From Chara braunii (lineage: Eukaryota; Streptophyta; Charophyceae; Charales; Characeae): DNA of 33,690 bases. The stretch is from contig BFEA01000042.1 of NCBI GenBank assembly GCA_003427395.1, positions 1,970,469 through 2,004,158 of the forward strand, in the 5' to 3' direction. A program made the translations under genes and the position numbers. Every line of letters begins with the position of its first letter. The stretch's first letter is position 1. Below, piece by piece: positions 10,826-20,089 of this stretch. A model generated the notes under the pieces. That model searched no databases and was not told where the DNA came from. It saw nothing but the letters and a program-made list of their open reading frames with translations.

Positions 10826-11719
10826 ATGCATGACGACGACACTACATCGTGCGACGTTGTATACGAGACAACGTCCTACGAAACCTCGTCGTACGCGAGC
10901 AAGTATTCCTTTTCGATCGAGAATGTGGACACGGATCTTATCATCATGAACAAATGCATTTGGGCACAAGAAACACTCAATCTTGACAGCGATTACCTGC
11001 ATATCGAAGCTGGGGTCGGCCTCGACGGTTACATTGCACCCGGAACACGTGTTGTTGATGGACAAACTACAATAGTTCATGATAGAGGATCAAATATGCG
11101 GTACCTCTACTGGAGTTTAGAAGAAGTCAAACTTTTGGAAGTTTCATCCAGTCAGGAGGAGAAGATGGACGTCGAGGATATGGTAGATTACTGGGAGTCG
11201 CTGCGCTTCGAACAAGAGTGGGGTTGTATGGACGAGCAGCATGCTAAACTTTGCGCATGGTACTGCATCGAGAAGCCGCAGTTGCGTTTTCCTGTGATCA
11301 TAGACTACCATGGNCGAGTTCGTCTGTTCAACCGTGGCACCCCTGTGCTGACTCTTTTCACGGCCGCCAAGCTTTGTGGTAAGCGAATGAGAGCTTTCTT
11401 CCTTGTGAGGGAAGACTTTCGCGAGCCCTCGTCCATGGGTGCTCTTGAGCGCTTCCGTGGACGATTCGAAATAGATCCTTCGCTCGCAAAAGAGTTGAAT
11501 CAAAGGGTTGATTGTTTAGTGCATGTCCAACTTCACTTTCTTTTCGGATTGTGTGAGGACATATTCTTCACGTTGGAACACAAGGACAACTGCAATGACT
11601 ACACTCTACGAAAAGTTTCGCATCACCGTTCGGGTGTCCAAACATTGGAACTCGTAGGGGGTAGGCAGAGACAGATCTACGACTGTCCTTATTGTGAGGA
11701 TGGACACCAGTCGCCATGA
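10826..11719 (+). CDS. family A protein, copy 1 (unknown function), intact frame
   Basis: One uninterrupted frame of 297 residues from the ATG at 10826. It stays open upstream to an ATG at 10733, so the start is uncertain; 10826 gives the length of copies 2 and 3. Order of conserved blocks: an N-terminal DLIIMNKCIWAQETL and DSDYLHIEAGV, MRYLYWSLEE, an acidic segment, HAKLCAWYC, PVIIDYHGRVRLFNRGTPV, LTLFTAAKLCGKRMRAFFLV, then VDCLVHVQLHFLF and a C-terminal IYDCPYCEDGH. The last looks like a small zinc-binding element (Cys-x2-Cys-x3-His). The unresolved base at 11314 is the third position of a GGN glycine codon, so it does not change the protein. No known domain was recognised. It starts about 100 bp after the transposase-like gene and may have belonged to the same element. 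Confidence 0.75.
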   Translation: MHDDDTTSCDVVYETTSYETSSYASKYSFSIENVDTDLIIMNKCIWAQETLNLDSDYLHIEAGVGLDGYIAPGTRVVDGQTTIVHDRGSNMRYLYWSLEEVKLLEVSSSQEEKMDVEDMVDYWESLRFEQEWGCMDEQHAKLCAWYCIEKPQLRFPVIIDYHXRVRLFNRGTPVLTLFTAAKLCGKRMRAFFLVREDFREPSSMGALERFRGRFEIDPSLAKELNQRVDCLVHVQLHFLFGLCEDIFFTLEHKDNCNDYTLRKVSHHRSGVQTLELVGGRQRQIYDCPYCEDGHQSP

Positions 11720-12101
11720 CCTGCTATGTGAGACAACTCCGAGTTAGTTCGCACTTTGCTGCTGTACTCATAGGACGACCTCGCCGTTCATCGAAGCCAT
11801 CGTTGTTGACATTTGTCTGAGCTAACTCGTCATTATTGTCACTTTTTCCACTCCGTGGTTTTCAATAGTAGTGTGGTTTGACCGTTGCACAAGAATCACG
11901 TTGTTGAGATTAAGAGGTAGTTCCAACACGAATGACGTGTTCGAAATACGGCCACCCTGTCACGAAGTGCGAACACATTCTCAGTTATCTGCCTTCGAGT
12001 AGGCTTGTCCATTGCTCCTTTTACTAAGCGGGAGTATAATCGCAATACTCCGTGCGCGTCATCACTAACATGCTACCTCGTGTTTCCTCACGCAATGCAG
12101 G
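11720..12101. other. spacer between family A copies 1 and 2
   Basis: Contains ctccgagttagttcgcactt at 11738, one of the recurrent palindromes, and a segment with cacgttgttgagattaag and gaatgacgtgttcgaaatac that resembles the spacer after copy 2. A tttcctcacgcaatgcag junction just before the copy 2 ATG looks like a 3' splice site, so a 5' untranslated exon is possible. Confidence 0.5.
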
Positions 12102-12985
12102 ATGAATTATTACCAGACTTCAGCCCGCGCAAGCACTTCCAGCTCGTCTCATGGCGACGTATCCCCAGACCGTATTCCCGATCTTGGTCTCTTCATTTTG
12201 GACAGGAATATATGGGAGTATGAGCGAGTAAACTGTTCACGCCGATATCTGAACATCGAATCGGATGTTGCACCGGATGGCCAAGTTCCCGTGATATTGA
12301 GGATGGGCGCCACCGCGGATGACCTTGTGGTTGATAGAGATATGGGTTGGAACTTCTGGTACCTGTACTCCTTGGAAGACGATATAGATGTAGAGCCCGT
12401 CGGCGAGGAAGGAGATCTAGAACCCGCCACTCCTGAAGAGATGACGGACGCGTGGCGCGTCCACTGCGCAAAGCAGAGATGGTCAGACCCCGACAGGAGG
12501 CACGTAAAGCTTTGTGCATGGTTCTGCCTGGGACAACCGGTTGTGCCCGCACCGACCATCATAGACTATTACGGTCGCATTCGGGTATTCAACCGTAACA
12601 CGATGGTCGTGACGCTCTTCACGACCGTGAAGGTTGACGGTCGAAAGATGAAAGCGCTTTTCATTGCAAGGGAGAAATTCTGAGGAGTCGCCCTCAATTC
12701 TGTGCAAGCGTTTCGCAGCCCCACGGTTGAGGGTGCGCTCGGACGCTTCAGAGATCGGTTGTCGCACGATGCGGCATTAAGGAAGGAGCTCAACTCCTGA
12801 TCGACTGCTTGGTGCACTCTCAGTTGCACTACCTTCTCAATAACTGTGACGAGATTTTCTGGAGAGTGGAACATAGGGACCACAACTTAGAGACTGTTTT
12901 TCGAGAGGAGGAAAATCGTCTGTCAACGGCCCGTTATGTGTACGACTGTCCGTACTGTCGCAACGGACATGCTGAATATCTGTAA
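12102..12985 (+). pseudogene. family A protein, copy 2, with one stop and one frameshift
   Basis: It follows copies 1 and 3 throughout: LGLFILDRNIWEYERVN, CSRRYLNIESDVAPDGQV, NFWYLYSLED, VKLCAWFCLGQP, TIIDYYGRIRVFNRNT, VVTLFTTVKVDGRKMKALF. A TGA at 12681 replaces the residue after the conserved phenylalanine of AREKF. Reading continues in the same frame (GALGRFRDRL) to about 12798, where one base is missing relative to copy 3. The last part (IDCLVHSQLHYLLNNCDEIF, then VYDCPYCRNGH) is in the next frame, ending at a TAA at 12983. With those two repairs it is about 294 residues. The ATG follows a tgcag junction as in copy 3. Confidence 0.78.
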
Positions 12986-13376
12986 GGAAAATGGTCCCCA
13001 ATAAGAGAGTAGTCTGACCGTTCCACATGAACGACGTGTTGGAGATGAGTCGAAATTAAGCGTTGGTTGCAGGACTTACGCTCACTTGCGAAGTGCAAAT
13101 CTACTCTCACTTATTTTCTAATCGTCGGCGGCGGTTGCAGGACTTGCGCTGATTTGCGAAGTGCGAATCTACTCTCACTTATCAACCCACGTGAATGACG
13201 TGTAGAAAATAAGTCGGCATTAGACGGCGGTTAGAAAACTTGCACTCTCTTGCGATGTGCGAACCAATTACCAATTATCGAACCCTTTCGTGCATATAAA
13301 TCCCCTGTAATGCCTGGTTATGGACTTGCGAGAATCGCAACTGGCGCGCTTCCTTGCGTTTCTCCGCTGATGCAGA
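12986..13376. repeat. spacer with 72 bp repeats before family A copy 3
   Basis: The block ggttgcaggactt.cgct.. followed by ttgcgaagtgc.aatctact and ctcacttat occurs at about 13066 and 13138. A third, weaker version lies near 13230. The ends of these repeats are diverged forms of the GCGA palindrome. There is no gene in this spacer. Confidence 0.6.
13293..13301 (+). promoter_or_regulatory. TATA-like box upstream of family A copy 3
   Basis: The sequence catataaat lies 84 bp before the ATG at 13377, in an otherwise GC-balanced spacer. It is a weak match by sequence only. The gctgatgcag just before the ATG could be a splice acceptor, which would place a short leader intron between the two. Confidence 0.3.
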
Positions 13377-14275
13377 ATGGATATCGGGACTTCGTCGCAG
13401 AGTAGGAACTCCTCAGCGCCAGAGATCGATCTAATCATTTTGTCGAAGAACATTTGGGAAGACATTGGACGCTCTGGTTTGGATCGTGACTACCTGCACC
13501 TCGAAGATGATGTTGCCCCGGACGGAGAAATCCCTTCGTGGCAAAGTGCGGAAGAAGGACAACTTCGGATTTGTCGTGATGTAGGGTCGAACTTTTGGTG
13601 TTTGTACACTCTGATGAAGGATGTACACGCATACCCTATCAGGTTGGAGTCACTTCTGAAGAGGGAACCCGTTGAAGAGGAACCCGTCCAAACTTCTAAG
13701 ATGGTTGAAGCATGGCACATTTTATGTGAGAAACTTAAGTGGGCGTCGTTGGACAAGTTGCATCAAAAACTGTGTGCCTGGTTTTGCCTCGATCAACCGA
13801 CGAAGTCAGCGCCAGTGATCATAGACTACTTCGGTCGAGCGAGGGTGTGTAATCGAGGCACCGCCGTCGTGACGCTCTTCACTGCCGTGAAGGTGGACGG
13901 TCGACGAATGAGAGCTCTTTTTTTCACAAGGGAGGAATTTCACGGTGTCAAGCTCACTTTTTTTCAAACGTTTCACACATCTGGCCCTACTGGTTCCCTT
14001 GCACGGTTCAAAAACAGGCTCGCCATAGATCAGGCACTCAAAGATGAGCTGCATTTGCGGGTCGACTGTTTGGTGCACCAACAACTTCACTACCTCTTCG
14101 ATAGCTGCGACGAAATAAATTTCACAGTCGAACATAGGGACAACGAATTGCGATTTGTTTACCGCCATCTGGATTATTCAGCCCCGGACCTCAGGAAGTG
14201 ACTCTGCGCAACGGGAAGACGAGATATGTGTGTGACTGCCCTTACTGCGATGCTGGACATCTACATCTTCACTAA
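13377..14275 (+). pseudogene. family A protein, copy 3, near-intact with a C-terminal frameshift
   Basis: The frame from 13377 runs to a TGA at 14199 (274 residues). Blocks: IDLIILSKNIWEDIG, DRDYLHLEDDVAPDGEI, NFWCLYTLMKD, MVEAWHILCEKLKW, QKLCAWFCLDQP, PVIIDYFGRARVCNRGT, VVTLFTAVKVDGRRMRALFF, then RVDCLVHQQLHYLFDSCDEI. Copies 1 and 2 continue for about 25 residues to a DCPYC..GH end. Here that end (VCDCPYCDAGH) is present in the next frame, up to a TAA at 14273. A single missing base near 14187 therefore truncates the gene and removes the putative zinc site. Function unknown. The VVTLFT.VKVDGR.M.ALF core is the best-conserved part across the three copies. Confidence 0.78.
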
Positions 14276-14531
14276 CGGCGTTCTGAATGACTTGCTTCGT
14301 GTTTTCTCTAGTGCGAATAGACTCGCACTATGCTTATAGCCCGTTGAATTTCATGTTCGCCCCCTTACTTATCTCTCGTTCATCATGCCCCGTCCCCTTC
14401 AGTATACCCTATTGCAAGACAAACTGTCTATCTAATTATGAGTTCATTCGCACTTTGCCAACATCAGACGGTCTTAACTTCGCTGTTTACCCACCTCTCC
14501 GTATATGACAAGGACGTTTTTCTTTTTTCTG
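14276..14531. other. spacer with a strong palindrome
   Basis: The sequence gtgcgaatagactcgcac at 14311-14328 has arms GTGCGA and TCGCAC. Another half-conserved copy (gagttcattcgcactttg) is at 14440. A tttttctgatgcag acceptor-like sequence ends the spacer, matching the one before family A copy 3. Confidence 0.5.
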
Positions 14532-15221
14532 ATGCAGGATGTCGTCTGGAAGTTTCAGTGGGACGGTCGTTGTCAGAGACTCGGCTACTGCGAAAGTCTG
14601 CGAAGTGCAGTTGTTGCCGCAACTGAGAACATTTATGGTTTAGAGTGGTTTGGCAACATTGGGTTTCCCAGATAACGCTACCTTCCGGTCCCCGAAGACG
14701 TTCACGCTCGTGTCCAGCCGTTTGTTTCGCCCCCGACTACCCCAGCTTTTCAGTACATTGTGATGGTCACGCTACGCGACAGGCTCATCTTCAGAATTGA
14801 TTTCTACATTGCGTCCGAAGGGGAGTTGAGGAGTTGTTTGTATTATTCGTACGTAACCAGCACATTTTTCGATAGAATGCCAGAAGGTTGTGAGCCTGCC
14901 ATTACGTTTTTCTTATCAATCTTCATCATGTATATCGCCTCGTGCTTGGATGGAGAATTATTCCTTGTATCCGGCGTGAGAGAAGATGATCACAGTCCCC
15001 CGTTCTGGGGAGACCGTTGTCCGTTCCAAATCCGTCACTGGAGCAATTTGAACCGAGTTTTAAGAGAATCTGATATACTCATGCGCGACTTGCCGAATAT
15101 CGAAGCAGATCTTCAGGCCCGAATTCCCAAACCAAGTCCTTTTAATCGAGTTCAACATAGACGAGCGCAACGACGACGATCGCGGGAGGCTACTCGAAGG
15201 CTGAACATGCTGCTACCATGA
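14532..15221 (+). pseudogene. gene D, unknown protein with one internal stop
   Basis: The frame from 14532 gives VVWKFQWDGRCQRLGYCE and ENIYGLEWFGNIGF, then a TAA at 14673, then an open run to 15221. That run contains LPVPEDVHARVQPFV, FQYIVMVTLRDRLIFRID, a hydrophobic stretch around 14900-14945 (AITFFLSIFIMYIASC), WSNLNRVLRESDILMRDLPN and a strongly basic end (HRRAQRRRSREATRRL). An alternative start ATG at 14539 in another frame is open for about 33 codons, so the 5' part may also contain a frameshift. It is last in the row of family A genes, with the same spacing and the same gatgcag leader, but I see no clear alignment to family A. Function not recognised. Confidence 0.5.
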
Positions 15222-15659
15222 AGATCGTACTAACTTTTTTCACCCGACGCATGCTACGAAGATACTCATCGTCTCAGGATATTCGGATTCTATATGCGAA
15301 TAGACTTTCATTTATCACCTCACTCCTTTTGTAGTGGGTCTCACCCTATCACGTTGTGGACATCATGTCGGGCTTGGATGAGTTTCTGTCGGGGACTTGT
15401 GTAGGCAGGTGAACACCGTGTCGGGTTCGGATGACCTTTTGTCTAATGCATGACTTCGACACGAATCAGCGTTCGTGTAGGTCTTCGGTTCGAATCAGCT
15501 TTCGTGTAGGTCTTCGACATGTTCGTATTAGATGTAGGGTTTGTTTCATGTGTAATGCCGGATTTTTCGGCTTGTGGCGAAAAGGGGGAGTGATATAGAC
15601 TGTACGGAAGCGTCTTCTGTAGATAACGGCATGTCATGTAGACTATACGACNTGGGNTG
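15222..15659. other. non-coding stretch with a 29 bp tandem pair and a purine tract
   Basis: The phrase cgaatcagc.ttcgtgtagg followed by tcttcg occurs at 15463 and 15492. A purine tract gcgaaaagggggag at 15580-15594 is followed directly by tgatatagactg. That arrangement resembles the polypurine tract next to an LTR beginning TG, but no partner LTR is seen. Two unresolved bases are at 15652 and 15657. No gene. Confidence 0.4.
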
Positions 15660-17280
15660 GAATGATTTTTGGAATGCCTACATGTGCCTTAGAACGTGTC
15701 CTTCAATGATTTTGGGAAAGGTTCCATGTACTTTGTGAATTTTGGAAAGCTTCTGTGTACTTTGCAATTTTGTATTGAATTGTTTTTGAAAACGCCTCTG
15801 TGTACTTTGCAGTTTGCCATTGAATGATTTTTTTGCATTGAATGATTTTTGCATTAAATGATTTCTGGAAACTCTCCTTGTAGTGTGCAACTTCATCTTT
15901 TAGAAATACACTAGGCAACTTGAAGGCGGTGACAAAAGATTTGATGACATTTTTACTGGTAATATGCAAATGAGAAGCCTACGTCCATATTTGCAAATGT
16001 ATCTTCTTCACACAAAGATTTGATGATATTTTCACCGGGTCATATGCAAATAAGAAGCCAACGTCCATATTTGCTTATAGGAACCTGACACCGGGTAATA
16101 TGCTCATGACAAGCCAACCTCCATATTTGGTTAAGGTAACAATTTCGACAAACCATCCATTTTCGCGATGACAAGAGTTACTTATAGGAATGGATATGTA
16201 CGTTCTCTACACAAAGATTTGATGATATTTTCACCGGGTAATATGCAACTGGCAAGCCAACGTCCATATTAAATCATCACGCTGATGGTGTGCGCACCTG
16301 CTTCTCCATCTAAGTGCGAGTTCATTTGCATTTCTGGTGTGAACGACGAGCAATTTCATCACACTTTGCTTCAACTTGACCTTTACAAAAACAACAGGCA
16401 ACCTGCAAATGTTTCCCTCTCTCCTTTTCTTCCGACTTCCGCAAACGAACCGCCGGTAAGCACCTGCACATCACGAAACAAGAGCACGTCCCAATTGGAA
16501 CATCGTCGGGTTCTTGCGATGTCGACTCCCGCATGATGACTACATTGAACAGCGGCAGGATGACCGGTCCGCCTCTCCGATGTGGATCTAACGCTGGATT
16601 ACGTCAAATCTGTTCTCATAGATCCACACCGGGGATGGGGGTTGGGATCCGACCACAGTTTGCTTGTAAGGCATTATATGATGTGTCGATATAACCGACA
16701 TCCAGAACTGCTTGGTGAGCATCTAGTGCTACGCCAATAAGTTCCCAGCACGGTCGCAAAGTCCCCTAAGAATGTTCATTGTCGATTCCTCACGTCATCG
16801 ATTCCCACGTGATGAGTACAATAAACAACGGCAGAATGGCAGGTCCCCCTCGCCGGAATGGATCTAACGGTGGATTGCGTCAAATCTGCTCTCAAAGATC
16901 CACACTGGATAGAAGGTCCTGCAATCAGCCGCTGCTTGCTGGTAAGCATCATATGATGTGTCCATACGATCGACATCCAAAACTGTTTGGTGAGCATCTA
17001 GTGCTACGGCAAGCAGTTCTGCCGCAAGGTCCCCTAAGAATGCTTTTAGCACTAGAGACCTGAGACCGCCGACTGTTTGGCGCTTCTAGAAGGTGGTCAT
17101 TTCAACCGATGCAGAGGGCTAGTGATCACTTTCATTGCTTGTATACGTGCCCGTGGCTGCTCGGCCTGGCATACATGTAGTGCTGTTTGACACTTCTTTA
17201 CGGTGCTCTGTCGAATACCAATAATCGTGAATTGACTCGCTGTTCAACTAGAGTCTCTCTTTCTCTCTGTCTCTCTCTCT
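15660..17280 (+). repeat. composite dispersed repeat, copy 1
   Basis: Aligns with 31790-33690 in segments and in the same order. First come T-rich lines with ccatgtactttgtgaatttt. Next is a gatttgatgatattttcacc block repeated about four times here (15937, 16016, part at 16091, 16217). Then come the gtccatattaaatc junction, a ctccatctaagtgcgagttc palindrome, the gccggtaagcacctgcacat block, and two units of a 275 bp satellite. It ends in gccgactgtttggc and CT-rich sequence, as the other copy does. Open frames inside are incidental. Confidence 0.8.
16525..17065 (+). repeat. two 276 bp satellite units
   Basis: The phrase cggcaggatgacc at 16550 and cggcagaatggc at 16826 mark units with 276 bp spacing. 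Each continues with a gatgtggatct/gaatggatct block, ctgcttg.tgg/taagca, and gagcatctagtgctacg. Four more units occur at 32.4-33.5 kb. Confidence 0.85.
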
Positions 17281-17427
17281 CCTTCCATGCGCGTTGATGC
17301 GCCTCTCGCCCGGGTGAGTGCAGTGCGGCCGTGCGGTTGTGGTCGTGTTCAACAAGCCGCCCGTCATCGGATTTTTGACGGACGTCCTTGGGGGTCATGG
17401 TTATTTTCTTTCCCTGTGAGCTGGGTG

Positions 17428-17622
17428 AAAGCATTTGCTTTTTTTTTTTTTTTTTTTGTGGCCTGCAGGGCATTTNNNNNNNNNNNNNNNNNNNNNNNNN
17501 NNNNNNNNNNNNNNNNNNNNNNNNNNNNNNNNNNNNNNNNNNNNNNNNNNNNNNNNNNNNNNNNNNNNNNNNNNNNNNNTTTGCTTTTTTTTTTTTTTTT
17601 TTGTGGCCTGCAGGGCATTTGC
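17428..17622. other. assembly gap of 104 N with duplicated flanks
   Basis: N runs from 17476 to 17579. Both sides carry the same ~40 bp: ttgct, a poly-T run, then gtggcctgcagggcattt. Identical flanks suggest that a homopolymer stalled the assembly and the same locus is represented twice, so the gap may contain little or nothing. Confidence 0.9.
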
Positions 17623-17624
17623 CG

Positions 17625-18548
17625 ATGACGATGGCCATGTCGGAGTTGATTATCCTGGGTGATTGGCTTGAGCGCATGGCATACCCTTTTCCCCCATGCG
17701 CGCTGGGTGTCTCCAGCAGTGGAAACTCCACTTTTATTGACGGTGCGACAAGAGACGAGATGGAGTGTAATCCTTAGATGAAGGTCCCCCCGTTCACTGA
17801 TGCTCCCCCGGACTCGTGGGAAGAGCATGAATGGGACAAAATGCTCAGGGAGTGTCCGTGGGCGGACGACTACAAGTTCGCTAACATGTGCGAGTGTGGG
17901 AGTTTCATTCCCGTGCCTAGAGTTGTGTTGGGTTCAGTTCGGTGCCGTTGCTTGAGTGCAAAGCTGAATATTCATCGTCATCAAAATGTGTTGGCCTGCA
18001 GTGTCGTGACTGCTTCGCCGCGCACATGGTCCCGTGCGCTGAAACACGAGTTGCTTGCCTGTGCACGACATTCTGAGTTCCTCGATCAGTACCCATTGCG
18101 CTCTCCAGGGCTGTTGCCTTGAGCAGCTTCCTACTGCTGCGTTAGATTGTGTCTCGGAAAGTTATTCTTATCTAGGGTCCTTTGCGTCACGTGTTCGAAT
18201 CGGGATAGGACCTTGACTGACGCTGTGGTCTACGTGTCCAGGAATGAGTTGCACCTCGGGAGAGACAGGATCGGTTTGGTCACAATAGAATACGAAGGGA
18301 CATGGGATTTGGTAATCGAGGGTAAGGCGGACGATGTGGATGCTTGGCGTGAGGTTGAAGCTCAAGCGTCCTCTATACGGGATGCTATAGGCACGTCTCT
18401 GGCCGGAAGGACCAGGTTCGTTCGCATGAAATATATTTCTATGTTCGCGGAAGATGCTTCAGTCGATGCACCGCAGTGTCTTACGTTTAGGTCGCCTGTT
18501 CGAACTTTGAATGAACGCATGTACACACCGGCCTGTCGTCATCGGTAG
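17625..18548 (+). pseudogene. family B protein, copy 2, one frame with two in-frame stops
   Basis: All in one frame from the ATG at 17625, just after a cctgcagg acceptor-like site. Blocks: MAYPFPPCALGV, STFIDGATRDEM, a TAG at 17775, MKVPPFTDAPPDSWEEHEWD, ECPWADDYKFANMCECGSF, SPRTWSRALKHELLACARH, a TGA at 18120, SYCCVRL, RVLCVTCSNRDRTLTDAVVY, then FVRMKYISMFAEDASVDAPQ, ending at a TAG at 18546. The two stops are the only visible damage, so the copy is younger or better preserved than copy 1. It encodes about 307 residues, soluble, function unknown. The C-terminus is shorter than in copies 1 and 3: the LYGFG.RPRP tail is absent. Confidence 0.75.
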
Positions 18549-18889
18549 AAGTGAAAGTTCCGAACGGATGTTACACGCCGATTTCCTTATACATTACACA
18601 CATGAGCTCATGGTGTGCGCACCTATCTCTCCATCTAAGTGCGAGTTCACTCGCACTTGCTGTGTGCACCCCGAGCATTCCACTTCAGTGGTGTGACCAC
18701 ATGACTCTCCATCTAACTGCGAGTTCACTCGCACTTGTGCCCTGAACCCCGAGCAATCCGCTTGAGTGAATGTCTTGACGACTGTGTGTGGGCGTGGCCA
18801 CGACAGTTCCCGTTCGCCAACTATGTTCAAGAGTGTCAACGTGCCCATGTGTATCGTTTGGTATGTGCGCGTGGTGTGTAGGGTGCGTA
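18549..18889. other. spacer with two strong palindromes in a repeated context
   Basis: The palindromes gtgcgagttcactcgcac (18639-18656) and tgcgagttcactcgca (18718-18733) sit in the same longer context: ggtgtg., then ctctccatctaa, the palindrome, cttg, and cccgagca. This context is also present at 16283 and 32188 on this strand and, reversed, at 4205-4245 and 4986-5025. No gene. Confidence 0.6.
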
Positions 18890-19872
18890 ATGGAGGTGAC
18901 CTTCTCGACACCACGAATCATGGAGTCGATCTTCTCGACACCACAAACCATGAGTCCCGAGACGCACATTCGCTTGGCAGAACCATTTCCTCCTTGCGCG
19001 AGATCCGTGCGGTATTTTAACGTGTAACTATGATCCACAGAGCGACCGCAGAGGACTTCCACGAGGACCCGTGGATGACCGTCGTCTCGTGCATGGACGG
19101 GCATATTGACGGTTGGTGCGATGGGAATCGGGCCACGATGGAGAGTCGCTGCCCTTGGGCAAGCCAGTACAAGTTCGCCAACATGTTGGAGTTCGGGAAC
19201 CTCATCCCGCTGTCTGACGCTGTCCTCGTGCGTAGAGCACTGGGCTGCATTAACTGCCATTTCAACCGCCTCGAGTGCCACTACGTCAGGTCGTCGCCAC
19301 GAACTTGGGGAGGCTCACGGAAACAAGAGTTGGTGGACTGCGCTCGTCACTGCTCATTCTTGGAGCAGTACCCACTCCGGTGCCCCGGGAATTCGCCACA
19401 AGTTGTGTCATACTGTTGTGTGCGATTGACTGTGTCCGGGTCTGCTTTCGCCAGAGTTCTATGTGTCGCTGCTTCGAAAAAGAGCAGGAAACTCGTCGAT
19501 GCAGTTGTGCTTGTATCACGCAACGAGCTGGTAATTGAGGGGTCCAAATTTGTGCCGACGCGGGGGCCTGCGCGTGTAGATGGGTGGCGAGATTTGGTGA
19601 TAGCAGGGCGGGTCCAAAACTTTTCGTTGTCGCGTGAGGTTGAGGAGAAAGTGTCTGACATACGAGACTATATAGGGAATTCCTTAGCACGACCGGGAGT
19701 GTTTGTCAGGATGAAATACATGTCCGTCTTTTCGGAGAGTGCATTAGTTGACGAACCGCAGATCCGCGTGTACGAATCATCAATGAATGTTTTGTATGGC
19801 TTCGGTACACGACCTCGTCCACGGGGAACCCCGAATGTCACTGGATCTGGACGAGTGGTCAGACTTAAGTGA
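18890..19872 (+). pseudogene. family B protein, copy 3, largest surviving frame
   Basis: The original start is probably the ATG at 18890: the leader gtgtgtagggtgcgta matches copy 1. The frame encodes a short duplicated FSTPRIM / FSTPQTM segment and HIRLAEPFPPCARSVR, then meets a TAA at 19019. A one-base loss nearby moves the rest to the frame open from 19030 to 19872. That frame encodes AEDFHEDPWMTVV, ESRCPWASQYKFANMLEFGN, SPRTWGGSRKQELVDCARHC, SYCCVRLTVSG, RVLCVAASKKSRKLVDAVVL, RNELVIEGSKFVP, VEEKVSDIRDYIGNSLA, FVRMKYMSVFSESALVDEPQ and a C-terminal LYGFGTRPRPRG. The 280-residue frame could still be translated from 19030. No catalytic motif was recognised. A Cys/His arrangement (CINCHFNRLECHY) is present here but not clearly shared by copy 1. 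Confidence 0.75.
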
Positions 19873-19976
19873 GAGTTCACTCGCACTTTGCTTAAGTGAG
19901 AGTTCACTCACACTTTGCTTAAGTGAGAGTTCACTCGCACGTAAGTGAGAGTTCACTCGCACTTTGATTAAGTGAG
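19865..19976. repeat. four 22-28 bp units carrying the palindrome
   Basis: The unit ttaagtgagagttcactcgc followed by actttgc is repeated in tandem directly at the stop codon of family B copy 3. One unit is shortened by 6 bp. The repeats begin within the final codons of that gene. Confidence 0.9.
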
Positions 19977-20089
19977 GAGCTTGTCGATATATAGTGCGGG
20001 GCGTGACGATTGAGTGTTGGCCCCACCAGGGGACTTATCATTGGCCAACTTTATTTACGTCGTCGCGCAGGAGTGATGGAGAGCCTCTG

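Noticed and set aside
15483-15492. tRNA B-box-like ggttcgaatc
   Set aside because: No A box, no acceptor-stem pairing and no cloverleaf around it; the word lies inside a small tandem repeat.
16285-17063. Possible genes in the composite repeat
   Set aside because: Frames are not preserved between the two repeat copies and change with unit-length differences of 1-3 bp.
17198-17828. Open frames across the N gap
   Set aside because: They exist only because N and poly-T do not encode stops. The only supported coding here is family B copy 2 after 17625.
19865-19976. CRISPR-like array of short palindromic repeats
   Set aside because: Units are directly adjacent without unique spacers, and the context is eukaryotic repeat DNA.
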